A stretch of 64,000 nucleotides of DNA from Mycoplasmopsis fermentans PG18 (GTDB lineage Bacteria; Bacillota_I; Bacilli_A; Mycoplasmatales; Metamycoplasmataceae): contig NC_021002.1 in the NCBI RefSeq assembly GCF_000209735.1, forward strand, positions 826,721 through 890,720, written 5' to 3'. The notes beneath the pieces are model-generated. The model saw only the letters and a list, made by a program, of their open reading frames with translations. It had not been told where the DNA came from and made no database searches. Positions 34,550-42,767 of this stretch are shown piece by piece. How positions within the stretch are numbered: position 1 is the first letter of the stretch; every line of letters begins with the position of its first letter. Made by a program: the position numbers and the translations under genes.

Positions 34550-34572
34550 AATGCTGGATATTTTCCAGCATT
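34550..34572. repeat. IS1630 target-site duplication, left copy
   Basis: A 23-bp direct repeat of the copy at 35950-35972. It is itself a 9-bp-stem hairpin (AATGCTGGA / TCCAGCATT). The original target was evidently the terminator downstream of the MALP-404 gene. Confidence 0.9.
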
Positions 34573-34592
34573 GCTACATTGTAATCTGAAAC

Positions 34593-34620
34593 TTTACACA
34601 TTTTAGATAGAATCTATAAT
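34593..34620 (+). promoter_or_regulatory. IS1630 transposase promoter
   Basis: TTTACA (34593-34598), a 16-nt spacer and TATAAT (34615-34620) form a good sigma-A promoter. The -35 lies in the left terminal repeat. The -10 overlaps the upstream ATG at 34619, so transcripts from it would begin downstream of that ATG. Confidence 0.65.
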
Positions 34621-34652
34621 GGGTGAAGTTTTTTTTATAAAAAAAGTCACCC
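34621..34652 (+). repeat. 32-bp near-palindrome at transposase start
   Basis: GGGTGA at 34621 pairs with TCACCC at 34647-34652, with T-rich and A-rich inner arms, giving a long hairpin that includes the last base of ATG 34619. Transcripts entering from outside would carry the full hairpin; those from the internal promoter would carry only part of it. Confidence 0.7.
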
Positions 34653-34681
34653 AAAGAGTATTTGGCGACTGTCATGAAGAA

Positions 34682-35782
34682 ATGCAAAAAAAATTATCAT
34701 GAAATGAACGCACTGTTCTTGAATACTTACTTTGAGCAACTAATTATAGTATAACAAAAATAGCAAAAATATTAGGTTATTCAAGAACAACTATTAATAA
34801 TGAAATAAAAAATAATTCTACTTTTTGGGGTTATTTTGCTTTAGATGCAATTGAAAAAACAATTACAAGAGAAAAGTGAAAAAATCATTTTAAATTTTTA
34901 AACAATTTAAATAAATATAAAGAATTTTCTTCTTTATTTAAAAAAGAATATGATGGCAAATTGTGAACTGTCAAATTAACAATTGAAAAAATAAAAAATC
35001 TTTATCCTAATATTGATGTTCCTTCTTTTAAAACAGTCTACAATTGAATAAAAAGTGGTTATTGAATTTTGAACTGAAAAGGTTTATTAAGAAAAGTCTA
35101 CAAAAAAGGTGGAAAAAGAGAGAAACAAAGCGCTGCTAGAAGATTGGTTGGCGCACGTTATGTAAGACCTTTTTGATCTAGACCAGCAAACATAAACGAA
35201 AGAAAAGAATTCGGCCATTGGGAAATAGACCTTATTATAGGCAAGAGTAAAGGCACACATTGTCATTTACTTAGTTTTACCGAAAGAGTCTCTAGATATG
35301 GGTTTTTGGTAAAAATTCCTAATAAAAATCCATGAAATTTGAATTTGTATTTATGGAATCTTATTTGAAAACATAAATTAAATGTTAAATCTATAACTCA
35401 GGATAATGGATTAGAATTTTCAACATTATTTTTCATTGGATATAAACTAAAAATTTTTATATATAAAGCTGATCCATATGCTTCTTTTCAAAGGGGTTTA
35501 AATGAAAATTTCAATGGTTTAGTTAGAAGATTTTTTAAGAAAAAAACTAATTTTGATGATATTACTGAAGAAGAAATTCTAAAAGTACAAAATGAAATAA
35601 ACAATCGTCCAAGAGAAATTTTTGGATATTTATCTGCTTTAGAAATGTACGAAAAATTGAATGCAGAAAATCCTTGAAATTCAACAGGTATTGACAAATT
35701 ATTATATGGAAAACAAAAGAGAAACTGAGAAAGTAACAAGAATAGAAATTTGTTTTTCAAAAAAATAGGAAAATTAAAATAA
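34682..35782 (+). CDS. IS1630 transposase (IS30 family)
   Basis: A 366-residue DDE transposase if started at ATG 34682, or 387 residues from ATG 34619 in the same open frame. The shorter form is chosen because the internal TATAAT overlaps the first ATG. The N-terminal helix-turn-helix is KIAKILGYSRTTINNEI. The catalytic triad is seen in GHWEIDLIIG (Asp), TQDNGLEF (Asp) and ADPYASFQRGLNENFNG (Glu). About ten TGA tryptophans keep it hidden under the standard code. It catalyses excision and insertion of the element at palindromic targets. Confidence 0.92.
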
Positions 35783-35794
35783 TATTTTAGAAAG

Positions 35795-35912
35795 GGCGAC
35801 AAGTCGCCAAATATTTTAGGGAGGGCTAATGCCCTCACTTTTATTTGTCCTATTGGACAAAAAATAATAACAATATTAATAATTAAAAAGGAATATCGAC
35901 ATGCGATATTCC
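35795..35912. repeat. Cluster of four hairpins at the 3' end of IS1630
   Basis: In order: GGCGAC/GTCGCC (35795-35808), GAGGGC/GCCCTC (35821-35836), TTGTCC/GGACAA (35845-35860) and GGAATATCG/CGATATTCC (35890-35912). All lie between the transposase stop and the right terminal repeat. They could serve as terminators in either direction; stacking four in 118 bp is unusual. Confidence 0.7.
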
Positions 35913-35949
35913 AAATTTCTAGGTGTAAACTTACAGATTACAATCTAGG

Positions 35950-35972
35950 AATGCTGGATATTTTCCAGCATT
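35950..35972. repeat. IS1630 target-site duplication, right copy; MALP-404 terminator hairpin
   Basis: The second copy of the 23-bp palindrome, 11 nt beyond the stop codon of the MALP-404 gene. On the minus strand its former T-run is now beyond the insertion sequence at the left copy, so this copy has lost its U-tract for MALP-404 transcription. On the plus strand a T-run follows it. Confidence 0.85.
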
Positions 35973-35983
35973 TTTTTGATTAA

Positions 35984-37270
35984 TTATTTTGCTGCCTTGT
36001 TAATAGCAGAAATAATTGCTTCTAATCTTTCACTAACATTGTCAATTTTATTACCATCTTTTAAAGCTTTGTCACTATTAATATATTTAACGAAATCTTC
36101 TGGTAATTCTTTAAACATTTTAATTGCTTCTTTAATTTTGTTATTAATTTTTGCTTGTTCTTCTGTATTTGAGAAGTGGTTTTCTGCGACACCGATTCAT
36201 TTTTCTTTTTGAGTTCCAAAGTGGCTTCATTTTTTGTCTGCTTTTTTGTCTTTAACTACATATGGTTTATATCCTTCTTCTTTTTCAAGAATAAGATCTA
36301 ATAATGTTTCATAAACAGCTTGTTTAATGTGTTTTAGAACTGATGTAAGAATTCTGTCTTTGTCTTGAATCATACCTTGGTCTGAGTCAACACCAATTAC
36401 ATATTGACCTTTGTTTGCTAATCTTACAGTTTCAAATGTAGCAGGTCCAGCAACAGATAAGATAACATGTGGGTTGTATTTAACATCAGCTGGTGTTGAA
36501 GATAAAACATTATTAATAACAGTGTTCATTTTTTCACCAGCAGTAAAACCTGAGTCTAATTTAACAGGTGATGTGTGGTAAATTTTACTTGATTTATGTT
36601 TTTGGTTGTAGTATAGAATGCCTTTTGCAAAACCTTCGTTAAATGTTGTAACACCTGGGAATGCACCTACACCAAATGATGCAACAACTCTTTTACTTTC
36701 ATCTTGTTCACTTAATCAACTTGCAATTGCATAGCCTGTTGTAAATGCAGATTCTTTAATATTGAATTGTAATGAGTAGAATCACTTGTACTCTGTTTCA
36801 ATATCAAAGTCGATACCAATGATTTTGATTTGATTTCTTTCAAGTTCTTCTCTGTGAGCATCAATGTATTGTTTAATAGATTGTTGGTGTTTGAAGCCAT
36901 TAAGTACTCAAATTTTGTGTCCGGCTGAAAGTGCACTGTTGTAAGTACTTTCAAAGTTTGAGCTAGGTTCAACACTGTTAATTTCAATACCAGTTTGTTT
37001 ATTTATAGCTTTTAAAGCTTCAAAAGCTGATTGGTTAAATGATTTATCATCAATTTTACCTTCATCTGTAATAAGAACTGGTTTCAATTTTAACAATTCA
37101 GCGTTTTTAACAACTTGTTTTCCATTAGCATTTGTTGTGGTATATTTACTAATATCTTTCTCTTTGAATGAAATATTGGATTCATCGTTGTTTCCACAAG
37201 AAACAGCTACTGCAGGAAGAACAGCAGCAATAGGACTCAATCCTAATAAAATTTTTTTTGACTTTTTCAT
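35984..37270 (-). CDS. malp: BMP-family lipoprotein MALP-404 / M161Ag (source of MALP-2)
   Basis: A 428-residue precursor: a 24-residue signal ending AVAVS, then Cys25, giving a 404-residue mature lipoprotein. The first 14 mature residues, CGNNDESNISFKEK, are the MALP-2 lipopeptide, a known TLR2/6 agonist of M. fermentans. The region after it (KPVLITDEGKIDDKSFNQ) is the selective lipoprotein-associated motif. The rest is a BMP/PnrA-like substrate-binding domain (GHKIWVLNGFKHQ, IGVDSDQG). Site-specific cleavage releasing MALP-2 is established for the family, not seen here. It is the binding component of the adjacent, IS-separated ABC transporter. Start at 37270 with AAGGAGATTAT. Confidence 0.95.
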
Positions 37271-37803
37271 ATAATCTCCTTATTTTTAATTGTATATTGA
37301 ACATTATATAGATATTTTGCTTAAATATCTCAAAAATTGGTTTTTATTGGCAAATTTTGCAAAAAATAAGAAAAAATTGCAATTTGTTTTGTGATTTCAT
37401 TTTTTAGTTTATATGTGCAAAATTATAATGTGGCAATATTAAATTTGTTATTAATAATATGAGATTAAAAAAATTTAAAATTTTTTACTAATTTTTATAT
37501 TAAAAATGAAAATTGCGTCACATTTTTAACTGAATTAACAACTAAAAAGATAAATTATTGGTTATTTAAAAAAAGCGTCATAGAACATCATAAACGCATA
37601 AAACATAGATATTTATATTTAAGCTAAATAGGCTTTTATATTTTAAAAAATGTTATTAAAAATGCTTTTGCAAAACAAAGTTTATGTTTAACTTTTTATA
37701 TATAAAAAAAATACTTTTATACTTATAAATAAGGCTAGTAAAAGTATTCTGTAAATTATTTTTTGAATTTTTTGCTTAAATTCTAAATTTATAACTTATG
37801 ATT
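37271..37803. other. Upstream region of MALP-404
   Basis: A 533-bp spacer with very low GC content. It holds the RNase J-like gene's terminator (37711-37747) and the promoter region of malp. A/T tracts such as AAAAAATTTAAAATTTTTT near 37465-37490 are present but no long homopolymer typical of phase-variable promoters. No open frame or RNA gene is seen. Confidence 0.45.
37711..37747 (-). terminator. Possible terminator of the RNase J-like gene
   Basis: On the minus strand ATACTTTT pairs with AAAAGTAT around a 21-nt loop and is followed by a T-run. It lies 57 nt past the stop codon. Confidence 0.5.
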
Positions 37804-39456
37804 TTAAATTTGAGCCAATGTTACAATTACTATTGGTTCTTTTTCAAAAGTTTTGTAAATTCTTTTTCTAATAGCATGACGAGCTTCATTTTGGAAATCT
37901 TTTATTCCATTAAAACTTTCTGTTTCAATTAATTTTACAATTGTGCTTTTGATTATGTCGCTAGCTTCATTTTTTTCCTCTTTGTTTATGACACCAACAA
38001 AATTTATTTGTAATTTACCAGTTAATAATTTTGTTTTTGGATTATATTGAGAAGACACTAAAATCACACCTTCACGACCTAAAGCTTCACGCTCACTAAT
38101 AACCTCAGTACTAATATCGCCAACACCAAAACCATCAATAATAGTGTCGCCAATTTCTTTAACTTTGCCCTTGGTTGTTGACATTTTGCCATCAATAAAG
38201 TGAACAATTTTTCCATTTTGCATAACTAAACAATGATTTTGTTTCACTTGTGTATTTTCACTTATAGCTATAGTAGCTTCATTTAAGTAACGATAAAGTC
38301 CTTGCACAGGAATCACATATTCAGGATTTAGAGCATTAACTAAATCAATTAAGTCTTGTTTAGCAGGACGACATCTATAAAATTCATTAGCATTAACATC
38401 ACTAATTTTTGGAGTAATTCTTGCAATTTCATCTAAAGTTAAAGCTTCAAGACTTTCAAGTCCATTAATAGGAGGAGCAATCATTACAACAGTATCGCTT
38501 TTTTGAAGTTTTAAAAAAACATCATTATTGTCAGTTATTCTAATAAATCTTGAGTAAAGTCTTTCAGTAGCACCAGTTACTAAAATAACAGCATTTTTAA
38601 CTTTGTTAGCATTACGATAATCAATTAATTCTGGTAACTTAAGTTCAGGATGAGCTTTTTTAATTAAATAAAATATTTGGCCATAAGTTTTACCATAAGT
38701 TACAACTGGACGACTTGTTTCTTGAGCTAATTCTAAAATTTTGTGGATAGCTACCATTTCTTCGTCATAAGCACCAACTATTATTCTTTCATTCTTTTTG
38801 GTTTCTAAAAAAACATCTCTAATACCTTCTGGTAAACCAATTTTTTCAATAGCCTTACCACCAAAGTTTGCTTTACCTGAGTCAACAACTAGAGCTAAAA
38901 TTTTACGTTTTGTAAATCTTTGTTTAAGTTCATTAAAGCTTAATTTACCATAAATTCCTAAGTCACCTTCGACAAAGTTAAACATAAATAAGATATCTCC
39001 ATCTGGTGTGATGAAGTCAAAACCAATGTGTCCTGGCATTGAACCAGCTAAATCGATTGGCTTAACAAAAAGTTTGTCACTAAATGGTGTAACTTTATTA
39101 ATAACCATAACTTTGTAGTTTTTTGTTGGAATCTTATATTTTGATAAACGATCCATGATCATGATTTTGTTGAATGCTGAAGTATAAATTGTTAAGTTAG
39201 GAATTTTCATTAATAATCAAGGCAATGCACTAAACGATTCATTTTTAACATCAGAAATAAAGATACCTTTAATTCTATCTTTGTGTTTTTCTAAGTATTC
39301 AAAAGAAGGAATTAAAGTATCAACTCCATTATTTGAGTTGATTGGAATTTTAGTTCCTGAGTTAATAATGTAAATGTCATCATTGAATTCGAAAACATAA
39401 CAGTTTTTACCATTTTCATCAAGCCCACCAAGAGCAAAAATATTAATATGATTCAT
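37804..39456 (-). CDS. RNase J-like protein lacking catalytic ligands
   Basis: A 550-residue protein with the RNase J domain order (metallo-beta-lactamase, beta-CASP, C-terminal). It starts NIFALGGLDENGKNCYVFEF and keeps PVQGLYRYLNEA near 365. The metal-binding HxHxDH is replaced by DVKNES (residues 69-74), the THSIPDS position reads IDLAGSMPG, and the HTSGH position has no His pair. It is therefore predicted not to cleave RNA itself; it may pair with an active RNase J elsewhere in the genome as a structural partner. The start at 39456 is chosen because AAAGGAGATAAT precedes it. TGA 39217-39219 encodes Trp. Confidence 0.85.
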
Positions 39457-39534
39457 ATTATCTCCTTTTATAATAATCATTTAATGTGAAAAATAATAAA
39501 CAATTAAGTTGACTTTAATTATATAAGAATAATT

Positions 39535-40245
39535 TTATTTTAAGTGAGCATATTTATTTATTTTCTCTTTTTTAATTTCTTTTAGTTTGATAACTAAAGT
39601 TATCTCACCTTTAAAAGGACTAGTTTTGTTTTTTGCTAATAGTTCAGTTGCGGTTGCATAAATAAATTCTTCATGTATTTTAGTAAGCTCTCTAGCCATA
39701 AATAATTGAGCTTGATTGCCTCACACTGAGTCAATGTCTTTTAAGAAACTTTCTAATTTATGCGGAGCTACATAAAAAACATATGCATGTTCACTTGTGA
39801 AGCTTTTGACTTGTTCTAATCTTTGGCCACTTTTTTCTTTAGGAAAAGTCATAAAAATAAAGGTATTACTTAGTCCACTAAAAGCAAAAGCACTAATAGC
39901 TGCATTGACTCCTGGAATTAGTTCTAATTCAATATTTTTTTCTCTTGCTTGTTTAATTAATTCAAAACCCGGATCACTAACTAAAGGCATACCTGCATCA
40001 CTAATTAAAGCCATTTTTAAGTCATCTTTTTCAATTAAATCAATAAGGCCTTGGGCACTTGCTTTTTCATTGATTTTGTTGTATGAAATTAAACGTTTTT
40101 TAATGTCATAATGGTTCAATAATTTAGCACTAACACGAGTATCTTCGCAAGCAATAACATCAACAGCCTTAAGAGTTTCAAGAGCTCTTAAAGTTATATC
40201 TTTTAAGTTTCCAATAGGTGTTCCAACAATATATATTTTAGGCAT
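39535..40245 (-). CDS. rsmI: 16S rRNA (cytidine 2'-O)-methyltransferase RsmI
   Basis: A 236-residue SAM-dependent enzyme that 2'-O-methylates C1402 of 16S rRNA. Family motifs: IVGTPIGNLKDIT (5-17), ACEDTRVSAKLL (32-43), ISDAGMPLVSDPGFEL (80-95) and the tetrapyrrole-methylase-like ELIPGVNAAISAFAFSGL (105-122). Its start overlaps the end of holB by 8 nt, so it is the last gene of the dnaX-ybaB-recR-tmk-holB-rsmI cluster. The C-terminus extends past TGA 39718-39720 (Trp). Confidence 0.95.
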
Positions 40246-41155
40246 AAGACTCCACTAATTTAATTAACATTTTTTCAGCTTGTAAGAAGAAATTTGCATT
40301 TGTATTTTGAATCTTTAAAAAGTCGTCTATTACTATAAAACAGTTGAATAAGTCAAATTTTATGTTTTTTAATTTAACTAATAATTTAGCATAATTTTTT
40401 CTACAAAAAGCATCAGCCGTTCATACTCAAGAGAAAACAAAACGCAAAGCCATAGCCAAAAATACAAAGGTATCTTTGCTATCTTTTTTTGTAAATCTAG
40501 ATAAGAAAATATATAAATAATGAGGATTTTTAATACTTTTTTCTATAGCTTCAAGCAAGTCTTTAATTAGTTTAAATGATTCATTATTTGTATATTTTTT
40601 TACTTGTGTTAAATCAGCAAAAATATGGCTATAAAATCATATAGCTTCTTCTTTTAAATTTTCACCTTTTAATTCTTCTGCTAACTCTTCGTTTGAAGGC
40701 GCATTAATGTTAATTGTTATTGATCTTGATTTGATGGTTTCTAAAACTTTTGTTATGTTATTAGTTGTTAAAATAAAGACTACATTATCACTTGGTTCTT
40801 CAATTATTTTAAGTAATGAATTAAGAGCAGCTTTAGAAGCATTTTCAACATTTTTAAATACAGTTATCTTCTTTTGCCCTTCAACAAATGAAGATAAACT
40901 TGATTCTTCAAAGCCGGCCACAATTTTATCTTTTTTAAGATTATTTTCAGTGCCATTATCTTCAAAAATTTGAACATTAGGCAGCATTGTTTCAAGATCT
41001 AAAGATTGCAATTGTGAGTTGCAAAGTTTATTAATCATGTATAAAATTGAATCATCGATGTTTAAACCTGAAGGAGCTTTTAGTAAATAACAGTGACTAA
41101 GTTTGTTATTTTTTATTGAGTTTTCTAAAATAGTTATGACATTTTTTGAAACCAT
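40238..41155 (-). CDS. holB: DNA polymerase III subunit delta'
   Basis: A 305-residue clamp-loader subunit. The AAA+ fold is seen without a functional Walker A, as usual for delta': HCYLLKAPSG (about 21-30), ALNSLLKIIEEPSDNVVFIL (about 109-128) and the sensor-like TIKSRSI (about 140-146). The C-terminal helical domain includes several TGA tryptophans. It overlaps tmk at its start (TAATG) and rsmI at its end, so translation is tightly coupled with its neighbours. Confidence 0.88.
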
Positions 41156-41811
41156 TATTTAAACTCCTTAATTCATTTTTTAAATCTTGGATGTTTATCT
41201 AATTTTTCAAATGATTCTTTTAAAACTTCTTCAATACTTTTTGTAGCATCAACAACAATGAATCTATCTTTTTCTTTTTTAATTAGCTCATGATAACCTT
41301 TGTAAACTTTTTGGTGGAATAATTCGGTTTCACTGTCTAATCTGTCACTAACAATTCTTATTTGTTCTCTTCTGATTTTACTTTCTTCAGGTTTGATTTC
41401 AAAAAAGATTGTAATATCAGGCATAGTTTTATCAATTATTAAATTAGTAAGTTTTTTAACAAAAGTAATACCTAAATTACGAGCATAACCTTGATATGCA
41501 AAAAAGCTGTCGACATAGCGATCGCACAAAACAAGTCTGTTTTCTTTTAGAGCGGGTCATACTACTCTTTCAAGATGAATTCGACGACTAGTTGTATATA
41601 AAAGAGCTTCAGAAACTGAAGAAAGCTTTGAATCTTTATCCAAAATTAATGATCTAATTTTTTCTGCTTCAATTATGTCTTTGCCACCCGGTTCACGAGT
41701 CAAAACATAATTTAATGCAAGCTTTGGATATTTTTCAATTAATTCAATAATAAGGCGGTTAATTATTGTAGTTTTACCACTACCATCTGGTCCTTCAAAA
41801 GTAATAAACAT
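41155..41811 (-). CDS. tmk: Thymidylate kinase
   Basis: A 218-residue kinase converting dTMP to dTDP. The P-loop [11 protein letters not shown] is at 5-15, the DR(x) analogue TREPGG at about 39-44, [16 protein letters not shown] at about 94-109 and the LID region with [12 protein letters not shown]. One TGA Trp joins the two halves and another lies close to the C-terminus (KKWIKEFK). Its stop overlaps the holB start by one base. Confidence 0.95.
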
Positions 41812-41830
41812 AATTAACCTCCCTTAAGTT

Positions 41831-42421
41831 TTATTTGTTTCTATTTTCAATAGATTGTTTGATTGTGAAAGTATCAAGATATTCTAAATTTGAACCCATA
41901 GGCATGCCAATAGCTGCTCTTGTTACTTTAATTTTAAATTGGCTATTAATCAATTTTAATAAATGACCTGTTGTCATTTCGCCTTCTAAAGAAGGGCTCA
42001 AAACTATGATTACTTCATCAAATTTTTTATGTTGAATATAGTTTATTAATTCTTTGTAATCATAGTTTTTAATTTCCTTATTATTCTTTAAATTAAACAA
42101 ATAAGGCAAAACATAGTAGTAGCCATTGTAAAAATTCATGTCATCAATTTTTCTTAAAGTTGCAGCATTTTCAACTATCATTAAAAAGTTGTATCTGCTC
42201 TTATCATCACATACTAAACATTTGCCACCTTCTTTTAAAAAGTTACAAATAGAACAATATGAAATGTTGGTTTTAAGATCATTAATTGACTTAACTAAAT
42301 TGTCAATATATTCTTGATCTTGTTTTAAGAAAAAGTTTGACATTTTGTCTGCTTGCTTTTTACTAATTCCTGGAATTGTTGTTAAAACTTGATTAAGTTT
42401 TTCAATTGTTTCAATTTTCAT
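41831..42421 (-). CDS. recR: Recombination protein RecR
   Basis: A 196-residue recombinational repair protein acting with RecO/RecF. The N-terminal helix-hairpin-helix (LTTIPGISKKQADKM), the zinc finger CSICNF...CLVC (about 56-71) and the Toprim domain ending with GMPMGSNLEYLD (about 174-185) are present. It begins 2 nt after ybaB and is 19 nt upstream of tmk. No internal TGA. Confidence 0.95.
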   Translation of the reverse strand: MKIETIEKLNQVLTTIPGISKKQADKMSNFFLKQDQEYIDNLVKSINDLKTNISYCSICNFLKEGGKCLVCDDKSRYNFLMIVENAATLRKIDDMNFYNGYYYVLPYLFNLKNNKEIKNYDYKELINYIQHKKFDEVIIVLSPSLEGEMTTGHLLKLINSQFKIKVTRAAIGMPMGSNLEYLDTFTIKQSIENRNK

Positions 42422-42423
42422 TA

Positions 42424-42720
42424 TTAGAAGCCAAGTCCACCTAAACCAGGCATAGCTGGCATTAATTTTTCTTGTTCTTCATCAATTGTGTCAAATAACT
42501 CATTAATCACAAGTGATAACAAGTCTTCTAAAGTTTCAGCATCATCTGGGTCTAAAAGAATAGAATCTTTGATTTTTACTGAAACTATTTTTTTGCTTCC
42601 TTTAGCTGTAACTTCAATTCCATGTTTTTCTAATTTAAATGTTTCTTCCATGAATTGTTCAGTTTTTTCTTGAACTTCTTGTTGCAATTTTTGCATCTTT
42701 CTTAACATTGCTTGATCCAT
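42424..42720 (-). CDS. YbaB/EbfC nucleoid-associated protein
   Basis: A 98-residue DNA-binding dimer of the YbaB family: an N-terminal helix (MLRKMQKLQQEVQEKTEQ), the VTAKGSKKIVSVKI sheet and the C-terminal PGLGGLGF. It lies between dnaX and recR, the classic position. Start at 42720 with AAGGAGAAATT. Confidence 0.93.
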   Translation of the reverse strand: MDQAMLRKMQKLQQEVQEKTEQFMEETFKLEKHGIEVTAKGSKKIVSVKIKDSILLDPDDAETLEDLLSLVINELFDTIDEEQEKLMPAMPGLGGLGF

Positions 42721-42767
42721 AATTTCTCCTTAAAAGTGTATAAATAAAATTTAGTATAAACTAAAAA

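Larger units (their letters stand above)
34573..35949 (+). mobile_element. IS1630 (IS30 family), complete
   Basis: A 1377-bp insertion sequence bounded by imperfect 27-bp terminal inverted repeats. The left begins GCTACATTGTAATCTG and the reverse complement of the right end begins CCTAGATTGTAATCTG; both run on to TTTACAC. It carries one transposase gene and is flanked by a 23-bp duplication of a palindromic terminator. Size, repeat length, transposase length and the habit of duplicating inverted repeats all match IS1630 of M. fermentans. It separates the MALP-404 gene from the rest of its ABC transporter operon. Confidence 0.92.

Noticed and set aside
35488..35838. Minus-strand 116-codon frame in IS1630
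   Set aside because: Antisense to the conserved transposase catalytic domain.
36712..36987. Minus-strand 91-codon frame inside malp
   Set aside because: It is in a different frame from the continuous MALP-404 coding sequence.
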